A stretch of DNA of 64,000 bases. It comes from PCRC01 sp040384665. GTDB lineage: Bacteria > Pseudomonadota > Gammaproteobacteria > Burkholderiales > Burkholderiaceae_C. The position numbers were made by a program, and so were the translations under genes. Positions 42,371-52,200 of this stretch are shown one piece after another. Under the pieces are notes generated by a model, which saw nothing but the letters and a program-made list of their open reading frames with translations, had not been told where the DNA came from and did not search any database. Location: the NCBI GenBank assembly GCA_040384665.1, contig JAZKIY010000009.1, positions 133,168 to 197,167 of the forward strand, written 5' to 3'. Numbering within the stretch: the first letter of the stretch is position 1; every line of letters starts with the position of its first letter.

Positions 42371-43423
42371 ATGCGCATACTCATTACAACCACGCAGGTC
42401 CCATTCATTCGAGGTGGTGCCGAGGTGTTGGCCGATACCTTGCTGGCCGCATTGCGCCAGCATGGGCATCAGGCGGAAATCGTTGCCCTTCCTTTCAAAT
42501 GGTATCCGGCCTCGCGTGTGCTGGACCACATGCTCGCAGCGCGTCTGTACGACCTCACCGAGTCTTGCGGTGTTGAAATTGACCGTGTAGTTGCACTCAA
42601 ATTCCCCGCTTACCTGGTGCCTCACCCCAACAAGGTCGCTTGGCTGCTGCACCAGCACCGAACAGCCTACGAGTTGTGGGGGACGGCTTTTGGCGATCTC
42701 GATCGGCAGCCCGAGGGTGTTGACGTGCGCAATGCGATCTACCGTGCCGATGCTGCCGCTTTTTCGGAAATGCGCGCAACTTACACCATTTCGGGGACGG
42801 TGACCCAGCGCCTGCAACAGTACAACAACATCGCCTCAGAGGCGTTGTACCCGCCGCCTGAAGACGCTGGCAATTTTTATTGCGAGCCGGCCCAAGACTA
42901 CCTTTTCTACCCCAGCCGCATCGAGGCCATCAAGCGTCAGGACATGGTTATCGAGGCGCTCGCATTGTGCCGCCAACCTGTTCGCGTCGTGTTCTGTGGT
43001 GTTTCGTCAGTTGCGGCGTATAGCGAGGGGCTTGAAGCACGGGCCGCACAACTGGGTTTGGGTAACAGAGTGACGTGGCTGGGGCGCGTCAGTGCGCAAG
43101 ACAAGCTGCGTTGGTATGCGCAATCGCTCGGCGTTGTGTTCACTCCTTTGGAGGAGGATTTGGGCTACATCACCATGGAGGCCATGCTCGCTGCCAAGCC
43201 TGTCATCACACTCACCGACGCGGGCGGGCCGCTGGAGTTTGTGAAGAACCGTCTAACTGGCTTGGTTGCTGAACCCAATCCGCAGGCGCTGGCAGATGCG
43301 ATGGACGAACTCTGGCTGCAACGTGGTTTGGCAAAGGATTGGGGCCACGCTGGACGGAAGGCTTATACCCAGCGCGATATTTCTTGGGCGCGTGTGGTGG
43401 ATGCACTCACCGCCACGTACTGA
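42371..43423 (+). CDS. Glycosyltransferase, GT4 family
   Basis: 350 aa, GT-B fold. MRILITTTQVPFIRGGAEV is the N-terminal glycine loop; the C-terminal domain has YPSRIEAIKRQDMVIEALA, TWLGRVSAQDKLRWYAQS and LGVVFTPLEEDLGYITMEAM (EX7E variant), then KPVITLTDAGGPLEFV. ATG 42371 gives the standard N-terminus. The next gene starts 1 bp after its stop. It probably extends the O-polysaccharide. Confidence 0.9.
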   Translation: MRILITTTQVPFIRGGAEVLADTLLAALRQHGHQAEIVALPFKWYPASRVLDHMLAARLYDLTESCGVEIDRVVALKFPAYLVPHPNKVAWLLHQHRTAYELWGTAFGDLDRQPEGVDVRNAIYRADAAAFSEMRATYTISGTVTQRLQQYNNIASEALYPPPEDAGNFYCEPAQDYLFYPSRIEAIKRQDMVIEALALCRQPVRVVFCGVSSVAAYSEGLEARAAQLGLGNRVTWLGRVSAQDKLRWYAQSLGVVFTPLEEDLGYITMEAMLAAKPVITLTDAGGPLEFVKNRLTGLVAEPNPQALADAMDELWLQRGLAKDWGHAGRKAYTQRDISWARVVDALTATY

Positions 43424-43424
43424 C

Positions 43425-46025
43425 ATGCCTATGGCCGCAAATGTCCGCCCGAACCTGCTGTTGGCCTCCCCTTGGCCGCCGGCAAAAAGTGAGATTGCAA
43501 GGCATGTCGCGGAAATCCTGTTGCCTGCATTGCTCAACCGCTATGACGTCGTTCCTCTTGGTACTCAAGACGGCGTTGCCGGGACGATCCCCGTCATGTC
43601 CGTTCAATCGGGTCTTGACGCGTTTGCGGATGCACCGCTCCTTGCGCACATAGGCAATGAGTCACTTCAAAACGACGCAGCGCTGACGGCCTTGACGCGG
43701 CGCCCTGGCGTGGTGGTCATGCACGACATTGTTTTGCACCACGCGTGGTACGACGCCTGCATGCGCGCCGACCGCTTTGACGACTACCTCGCCAGCGTAC
43801 GTGAATACGGCGGCGCGTTGTTGGCAGAGCAGGCACTGTTGGCGCGCCACCATTCTGCGGTGGTTCACCGGATGGCGCGCAGTTTGCCGCTTTTTGAGCC
43901 GTTCCTGCAAAATGCAATGGGTGTTGTGGTGCATTCCCAGATGGCGTTTGACGCCGTCTCCGAGCGTGGCCCCTGGCCAGTTCTCCGGCTCGATTTGCCC
44001 ACACCCATGCCTGCCAGTGCCCAAACTGTTCTGGCGCACCGTGAATCCCAGGTACAGGCGTTGCAAGGTGGGGCTCCTATACGCTTGGTCGTTTTTGGTT
44101 ACCTGGGCCCCAACCGCTGTCTCGACCAGATTCTCGATGGCATGGCCATTCTCAAAGCCCAGGCGGTTGCCGTGCGGCTCGATGTTTACGGCCAACTTTC
44201 CGACCCACCGGCATTCCAGCAGGCCATTGAGCGTGCCGGATTGACGCAATGTGTGTTTGTGCATGGTTTTGTGTCCAATGAGGCGCTTGACCACGCGCTT
44301 CAGCAGGCCCACCTGGCGTGTAATTTCCGATCACCCACGATGGGGGAGGCCTCCGCCAGCCAGCTTCGTTTGTACGCCGCAGGCTTGCCGGCAATTGTGG
44401 GGCGTACAGGCTGGTATGCCGAGCAGCCTGATTCGGCCGTGGTGCATGTAGAGCCGGGCGGCGAAGCGGCCGGACTGGTGTCTGCCGTCATGCGCATGAT
44501 GCATTCGCCTGCCGAGCTTCCCGCAATGGCTGCAGCGGGTCTGGAGCACCTGCAGCGTCGCCATGATCCTGACGCTTATGTGGCGCAGCTGGCTGAATTT
44601 TTGGCCGAGTGTGGCCAAACAGGTCCGTCACACCGTTTGGGGCGCCACTACGTTCGCCAGGCGGCCAGCGCCAATGCTGCGCTGCAATTGCCGGTTACCC
44701 CGCTGATGGCACAAAGCCTGGTCGACCTGAGCGGCGCCGAGATCGACCGTGGCGCTATTGGCCAGGCCTTTCACCGCGCCAGTCTGGTGGCGTCCCTCGA
44801 AGCCGCCCCATCGGTCTCCGCCGACCCCTACCGAGATATTCCCATGCCTGCACCAATACCCCCCGCTTTCAGCGGTCAACGCGGTGAGTCCGTGGGCCAA
44901 CATCCGGCCTATTCGCCTGATTTGGCCGCCTTGGCGCTCCGTGCAAAGGCCCGCACCGAGTTGCCCGCAAGCCTGCAAAAGGGGTTTCTTGGCAAGGTGG
45001 GGCTGGCACCATGGGTGCTCAAGGCGTGGAATTTCCTGTCCCGCGACTGGCGCGAGCCCATTGAGCTGACGCACCGTGTCTTGGCGGCGCACGACCCGGT
45101 TATTGCCGAAATGCGTCAGATAAAAGCCCAAATGGCCCAATTGCGCGCCGAGTCAAGGCAGCAAACAATGATGGTCCGCGCTGAACTGGTGGCCACCGAA
45201 GAGCAAGTGGCCCAACTCAGCACCCGCCTGCAAGGCGGTGTTCAAACGGTGCCAGGCCCGGGTGCGCCAGAGGGCGTGTCCACTCTGGAGGGTGACTTTT
45301 TGCAGGCCGTCGCCGATCATTTTCGCGGTGATCCCGCCGTGTTGCGTGAGAGGCTGGCGGTGCATCTGCCTGCCGTCGTGCAGGCGCAGGCGCGTGTTCG
45401 CGCTGCTGAGTCTGAGGCGGTGGGCGTCACTGCGAATGTCGCAGTGACGCCGCTCATTGACCTTGGGTGTGGGCGAGGGGAGTGGCTGGAGGTGTTGCGC
45501 AATGCTGGTCATCCATCCCTCGGCATCGACATGGCGGCCGAATGTGTCAGCGCTTGCCTGGAAAGAGGTCTCGATGCCAAGCTGGGTGACGCACTGCGTG
45601 TTCTGCAGCAACTGCCTGACCACAGCGTGGCCGTCATCACGGCCTTTCACCTCGTAGAGCACTTGCCACTCAAAGGTCAAATCACCTTGTTCAACGAGGC
45701 CTGGCGTGTTCTGGCGCCTGGTGGTTTGTTGTTGGCGGAAACGCCCAACCCCGAAAACCTGGGCGTGATCAGCAGGAATTTCTGGTACGACCCGACCCAC
45801 CTGCGCCCCGTACCCGGTGAAATGCTGCGCCTGCTGGCCAAGGCTGCGGGGTTTGACGATGTAAAAGTCGAATTCCTTCAGCCACCGCCTGTGCCAAGCC
45901 TGGAACTGGAGCACTATGCGCCACGCATCCGTCACATGCTTTTTTGCGGCGAGGACACGGTGGTGCACGCGGTCAAAACCGATCCGACAGGCCGTGAAAG
46001 TCTGCCAAAAGGCTTAGGCGCTTGA
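43425..46025 (+). CDS. Fusion of GT4 glycosyltransferase, coiled coil and SAM methyltransferase
   Basis: 866 aa. Residues ~1-440 are a GT4-like enzyme (LVVFGYLGPNRCLDQILDGM, VHGFVSNEALDHALQQAHLA, EASASQLRLYAAGLPAIV). Residues ~440-560 are a linker, 560-605 a predicted coiled coil (AEMRQIKAQMAQLRAES). Residues ~675-866 are a class I methyltransferase: motif I IDLGCGRGEW, acidic residue in SLGIDM, AFHLVEHLP and ETPNPENLGVISRNFWYD, typical of O-antigen methyltransferases. Methylation at the non-reducing end often terminates chain growth, and coiled coils can set chain length (as in WbdD), so a chain-capping role is plausible. It lies just upstream of the 2445-aa surface protein. The start is ATG 43425; a second ATG is 6 bp downstream. 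Confidence 0.87.
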   Translation: MPMAANVRPNLLLASPWPPAKSEIARHVAEILLPALLNRYDVVPLGTQDGVAGTIPVMSVQSGLDAFADAPLLAHIGNESLQNDAALTALTRRPGVVVMHDIVLHHAWYDACMRADRFDDYLASVREYGGALLAEQALLARHHSAVVHRMARSLPLFEPFLQNAMGVVVHSQMAFDAVSERGPWPVLRLDLPTPMPASAQTVLAHRESQVQALQGGAPIRLVVFGYLGPNRCLDQILDGMAILKAQAVAVRLDVYGQLSDPPAFQQAIERAGLTQCVFVHGFVSNEALDHALQQAHLACNFRSPTMGEASASQLRLYAAGLPAIVGRTGWYAEQPDSAVVHVEPGGEAAGLVSAVMRMMHSPAELPAMAAAGLEHLQRRHDPDAYVAQLAEFLAECGQTGPSHRLGRHYVRQAASANAALQLPVTPLMAQSLVDLSGAEIDRGAIGQAFHRASLVASLEAAPSVSADPYRDIPMPAPIPPAFSGQRGESVGQHPAYSPDLAALALRAKARTELPASLQKGFLGKVGLAPWVLKAWNFLSRDWREPIELTHRVLAAHDPVIAEMRQIKAQMAQLRAESRQQTMMVRAELVATEEQVAQLSTRLQGGVQTVPGPGAPEGVSTLEGDFLQAVADHFRGDPAVLRERLAVHLPAVVQAQARVRAAESEAVGVTANVAVTPLIDLGCGRGEWLEVLRNAGHPSLGIDMAAECVSACLERGLDAKLGDALRVLQQLPDHSVAVITAFHLVEHLPLKGQITLFNEAWRVLAPGGLLLAETPNPENLGVISRNFWYDPTHLRPVPGEMLRLLAKAAGFDDVKVEFLQPPPVPSLELEHYAPRIRHMLFCGEDTVVHAVKTDPTGRESLPKGLGA

Positions 46026-46093
46026 GCGGGCAAGTAGCGCCAGCGTTGTAAAACCGTTGATGCAACAAATGCGCGCAGAGGAAAATTCGCTTT

Positions 46094-46109
46094 TGTGATG
46101 CAAGTCACA
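46094..46109 (+). promoter_or_regulatory. CRP operator upstream of the 2445-aa surface protein
   Basis: TGTGATGCAAGTCACA is a perfect TGTGA-N6-TCACA palindrome, 123 bp before the ATG at 46232. A possible -10 (TATAGT, 46166-46171) lies downstream, which would put the operator centre about 76 bp before the predicted start. The remaining ~200 bp gap holds a ribosome binding site (GGAGAGAAA) before the ATG and no other gene. Confidence 0.8.
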
Positions 46110-46231
46110 AAATAGGTTGCGTTTTATGGCACACTTCGCGGCATGAGGGCTTTTGGCTGTCCATCTATAGTTTGATGGTTGGTTGCAAACCCCTCACATT
46201 CAGACCAGCAAATTTTTAACGGAGAGAAATT

Positions 46232-49200
46232 ATGGCCATTGGTGATTACACAAACGTACTGCAACAGTTCTACATTTCATATTTCGGCCGTCCAGCCGAT
46301 CCCATTGGCCTGCAGTCGGCTGCTCAAGCGCTGAGCAACGCTGGCGCTCCCACCACGACCCAAGGTCTGGTGACCTCCTACGCCACGAACGCCACCGTGC
46401 GCACGCTCATCGACAACTTCGGTAACAGCGCTGAATCCGCGGCCCTGTACGGCTCGGTCACGACGCCTGACACCATCACGAACTTTGTCACGCAGATTTA
46501 CCTGAACGTGCTCGATCGTCAGCCTGACCTTGCTGGTCTGCTCTACTGGTCTGGTGAAATCTCTTCCGGTCGCCTGATTCCCTCCCGCGTTGCCCTGACC
46601 ATCCTGGACGCTGCCACCCGCACGCCAGATGCGCAGACCGTCGCCAACAAGCTGGCCGTCGCCAACAACTTCACCACCAACCTGGACACGGTTGCTGAAA
46701 TCAACGCTTACAGCGGCAACGTGGCTGCTGGCCTGGCCCGCGACATGCTTTCCAACGTGGACAGCACCACCAACGTCACGGCATTCCAGCCCAACGTGCT
46801 GCAAACCATTGTGAACATCGTCAACGGTGCAGGCACTGCAGGTGCATTCACGCTGACCAATGGCACCGACGTGGCTTCCGCCAACGTGTTCAATGCGCCT
46901 CAACTGTTCACCCCTGGTGGCAATGACCGCATCAACTCCCTGCAAGACGAAGACCGTCTGACCGGCACCGGCACCAACCCCACACTGAACGTCACGCTCG
47001 GCACCCCGAACGACAACGGTGGTTCGATCATCACCCCTGTGTTGTCGGGCATTGCCACGATCAATGCGGCCTTCACCTCGTCGACCGCTGGCCTTGAGCT
47101 GGACCTGCAAGATTCCACCGGTGTGACCACGGTCAACGTGACCCGTGTTTCGTCGGGTGGTGCAACCATCGACAACCTGACCTCGACCGCCACCACGCTG
47201 TCGGTCGTCAACTCGGCAGACAAAGCCAACGTCAGCCTGCTGTACCGCAACAACCAGATCGCCGGTACGACAGATGCTGTCAACCTCACGCTGGACAATG
47301 ACAACATCGGCACCTTGACGGTTGGCCGTACCAACAACGTTGTGGCTGGTGATCCACTGAACCAAATCGACACGTTGACCATCAACACCGTCGGTTCTTC
47401 CACCGGTATCGACGTGCTCGACACGCGTTCCGTTGACAACCAGAACATCCAGATCAACGCTGGCGCCAACCTCACGGTTCTGGCTCTGAGCAGCCCCGGC
47501 GGCATTCAGCGCATTGGCGTGGCCGGCGCAGCCAACGTGACCTTGGGCGCTGTGGGCAGCGACGCAGGCTTCGTGCTGGCAGGTGGTACCCACACGGGTA
47601 ACCTGACCGTCAACATCTCCAATGCTGACCAAGACGGCACGGCTTCGTTCACCACCGGCTTCGGCAACGATGTCGTGACCTCCAATGGTCTGCTCGGCGA
47701 CCTGTTCACCAACGCCGGCACAGACACCGTGACCGTGACTGGTGACGTGTTGACCAATGGTGCCGTGACTGGCTCCATCTCCACCGGTGACGGTGCTGAC
47801 ACCGTCGTGGTGACCGGCTCGCTGGCCGGTACCGTTGCAGGCGGCGCCAGCGTCAGCACCGGCGCAGGCAATGACACCGTCACCGTTGGTGTTCCAGCCC
47901 CCAAGGGCACGGATGCCAACAGCGGCATTGACCTGACCGCCAACCTGACTATCGCCCGTGCAGGCGGTACCTTTGGTGAAGAAGCGGTGCTCGACACCGG
48001 TGACGGCGACGACACGGTCACCATCACTGGCACCACCGCAGGCGACACCGGCGGCGGCGCAGATGCCGACGCTCTGGGTTCGCTCATCACCCTCGGCGCT
48101 GGCAACGACACGCTGAACGTCAACCTGATCAACCAAGAAGCCACGGGCACCTTGTTCGCTGGTGAAGTGAACGGCGGAACCGGCACCAACACCCTGAGCA
48201 TTGTGGCCACCAACTCGGTGGGCGCTGTGGTTGCTGTTGATGCCACCGACCCAGACCGCGTGGTTGGTTTCCAGACCCTGAACCTGACTTCCAGCCAGGC
48301 TATCGACGAAGAGCTGGCCGCCAACATCAAGGCCGCCAACGCAGCATTGACCGTGGTGGTCAACGACGGTGACGACGACAACGCCAACGGTTCCACCGTT
48401 GGTGCTGGCGAAGTCAGCAACTCCGAAACCGCTGATTTCGACGCCGACATCAACGAATTCACGGGCCTGACCGCCATCAACCTGGAAAACCAGGCCGGTG
48501 TCATCAACGCCACGCCTGAAGAATTCTCGGTGCCCCAGCGTTTCGCTGGCGATGCAGCCACCTACACCGTGCGCAACCTGGCTGGTACCGAAGCCGTCAC
48601 CCTGACCACTGTTGAAGCCATCACTTCCGTGGCCAACCGTGGCCTGATCGGCGCGACCGTGACCGACGACCTGATCGCTGACGCCACGCTGAACGTTTCC
48701 CTGGCCAACGACGCTGGTGCAGCAGACACCATCGCTGTCACCATCGCTGGTGCCGGTGACGTCGCCATCAACGACATCAACGCCAGCAACGGCCCAGGCA
48801 CCGCAGACGACGGCGAAACCGAAAACCTGACGCTGACCATCAATGGTCCTGCCAGCCGCTCCATCATCCTGGCTGACGACAACTTCGAAGGCGCGCTGCG
48901 CCTGCAAGGCAACACCACCGGCACCATCACCGTGGGCGCTGTGGTCGCTGCAGGTTCTGCTGTCAACACCGCCAACGCGGTCGACGCCAGCACCATCGTC
49001 TCCACCTTGACCGGCAACGTGAACATCACCGTCGCCGACGAAGCCAACTACAACATCACCACCGCCGGTGGCAACGATGTGGTCAACCTGTTGAACGACA
49101 CGGTCAACGTCAGCGACACGATTGACCTCGGCGCCGGTACCAACCGCATCATCATCAACAACGACCTGCGCGGCAACACCAACGCAGACGCTGACGAAAG

Positions 49201-52200
49201 CTTCAACAACCTGCGCAACATCCAGGAACTGGAAATCCGCGGTTTTGCAGCCAACCAGTTCACCCTGCCAGGCAGCAGCCCAGCCGTCATCGAAGTGACG
49301 CTGGACGACGATGCCCAGACCACCGGCATCAGCCGCGTGATCTTGGCCCTCGATGCCGGCGCTGCAGAACCCAACGTCGACCTCGACATTGGTGTTGACT
49401 TCACCAACAACCTGGTCATCGACCTGGCTGCTGAAAGCTCCACCATCGACATCGACAACGACGCCAACGTCAACACCGTTGTCAACGTCAATGCCGACCA
49501 AGCCACCGCCGCACTCGTGGGCGATGCCGACATCAACTTCACCGACGCCGGCACCGGCACCGTGACGTTGAACATCACCACCGACGACGACTCCAGCCAA
49601 TTCATTGGCGTGGGTGGCGACGTTGACCTGACCGTGCAAGACGGCGACATCGATGTCATCAACCTGATCGACGGCACCTCCACCGCACGCGCCGTTGCCG
49701 GTGCTGCCACGGCTCAGACCACCATCAGCCTGAACCTCGACGCTTCCTACGGCCCTGTGGGTGGTGTGTTGACGGTGAATGCCTCCAGCATCAACGACGA
49801 CGACCTCGATGCCAACAACGACGGTGACCTGCTCGACGCAGGTGACATCGACGACAACCAGACGGTCGTCATCAACGCCGGTGCCGCCGACTACCGCGTC
49901 AACGTGACCGGCTCGCAGCTGACCGACCAGATCGTTGGCTCCAACTTCAACGACACCATCGACGGCCAAGCCGGCCTGGACATCATCATTGGTGGCCTGG
50001 GTGCTGACAGCATCACCGGTGGCGCTGGCCCTGATTTCTTCGGCTACAACTCTGCCGCCGAATCGAACTCGGTCACCACCGACACCATCACCGACTTTGC
50101 CACCGGCAGCGACAGTTTGTTCCTCGCGCTGAACAGCGAAGTGGGTGGTTTGCCTGCGGTTGTCAACGCCTCTGGCTTTGCCAACGTGGCCAGCACCGGC
50201 TTGGGTGACGACTCCCTGACCGGCACCGTGGGCAACCGCGTGGTGGGCGACTCGTTCTACGCCTCTGGCGACGGCCGTTTGGCCATCGACGTGGACGGCG
50301 ACGGCGACATCACCGGCGCCAACGACTACGTCATCAACATCGGCTCGGCCGTCAACGCTGGCGACATCCGCCTGGCCATCACCGGTTCCAACAACGCCGG
50401 TGTTGCCGACACCATCCGCGGTGGTGTGGGTGCAGACACGATCGCCGCAGGCGCTGGTAACGACCGCATCGTCTACGTGGGTTCCCTGACCACCGCAGAC
50501 GTGAATGGCTACATCGTCGCTGGCAGCGCCGCTGCCGTCGGTATCGACGCAGACGTTGCCAAAGTGCTGAGCTACAGCGAATTGTTGACCGCCCGCGCAC
50601 AAAGCGAAATCGGCGTCAACACCACGGGCCAATTCCCAACAGAGTTGGGTGAAAGCCTGGACGGCGGCGCCGGCAACGACACGCTCGACGTGTTCGGTAC
50701 GGCCAACCTGTCGTTGGTGAACAACGGTAATTCGCTGCAGGTTGAGGCGGTGGTGGGTCACTCCAACATCACCATGACCGAAGTGCAGTTTGCGGCCCTG
50801 AACAGCTTCACGTTCAACGGCAACAACGCCCACGTGTTGAACATCATCGACAGCAACGGCAACGGCACCACCCCGGTGTTGAACATCAATGTCGTCAACG
50901 TTGGTGCCAACTCCACGCTGGACTTCAACCTGATCTCCACCGCAGGTGCTGTGGTCAACGCCACGCCTGCCTACAACCTGACCGGTTCTGCCGCTGACCT
51001 GCTGGCCTTGCCAGCCGGTGCTGTGGCCGACGCTGGCACGGTGACGGTGAATGGTCCTGTGACGGTTGCAGAAGCTCAATCGCTCTTTGCACTGGACCCA
51101 ACGATCAACTACAACATCGTTGACAACGCCAACAACGTCGGCGCTGCCATTGCCGATCCAGCTGTGGTGCAATCCACAACGTTGACGGTTTCTGGTGGCT
51201 TCACCACTGTGGCGGCAACACGCGCAATCGTGGCCGACGCTGGCTTCCAAGGTGCCAGTTCCTTCAGCGTGCAAGATACGGGCGCGAACATCGCCAGCAT
51301 CGTGGTTCCTGGTGACGCGGCTCTGAATGCCTCTGTCACGGGTTACAACGCTGAGCCGGTCGATGCCATCACATTGACCATTGCGCAATTCCAGAACTTC
51401 GGTAACCGTCTGTCGGATGCCAATGACATCGTCTCGATCAACGGTACTGCCGTTGCAGACACCTTGGTGTTCAATCACGCTACCACACAGACGCCAGTCC
51501 GTGTGAGCTTGGGTGAAGAGTCGGGTACGCCTGACACCATCACCGTTCAAGGTGGTGGCGAAGTGCGCTTGACCTTCACCAGTGCAGATGTGGGCAACAC
51601 CAATGCACTCGACGGCAACAACGATGCAAACGAAGATGGTGGATTGGCAGTTCGCTACCAACTTGAAAACGGTGGTGGTACACCGACGGGCGTTGCTCAC
51701 CGCTTTGAAGATGAGAACATCACCTTTGACGGCCGCGCCAGCGGCACCAAGTTTGACGTTCGTGACCTGCCTTCAGGCACCGCGCGTGGTGTTTTTGACG
51801 TCGTGACTCTGGGCAGTTCGGTTGGCGACAACGTCGCTGGTACAACCTCAGATGACTACATCAACGGTGGTGCAGGCAACGACACACTCACCGGTGGCAC
51901 TGGCTTCGACTTCCTCGTCGGTGGCGCTGGTGACGACCTGTTGAATGTGGCAGCTGCTGACAACAATGAACGTACCGACATCATTGGTGGTGGCGGTGAA
52001 GACACTGTGGCCGTTGCTGGTGGCGTGACTGTGGGTGCATCGAGCGCTTGGGACTTGGGCGCTGGCATTGCCGACACGGTTTCCTTGGCTACCGGCACCA
52101 ACATTGCCGCTGTGAACGGCGGCGCTGCAATCACCGGCGCTGAAGTCTTGACCATCGTTGGTGCTGTGACCCTGACGGAAGCTCAACTCGAAGGCTTTGG

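Noticed and set aside
46277..51700. A 1807-codon open frame on the minus strand opposite the giant surface protein
   Set aside because: It mirrors the strong C-ending codon bias of the plus-strand gene, has no family features or ribosome binding site, and ends where that bias weakens. The plus strand has clear DUF4214 and RTX motifs.
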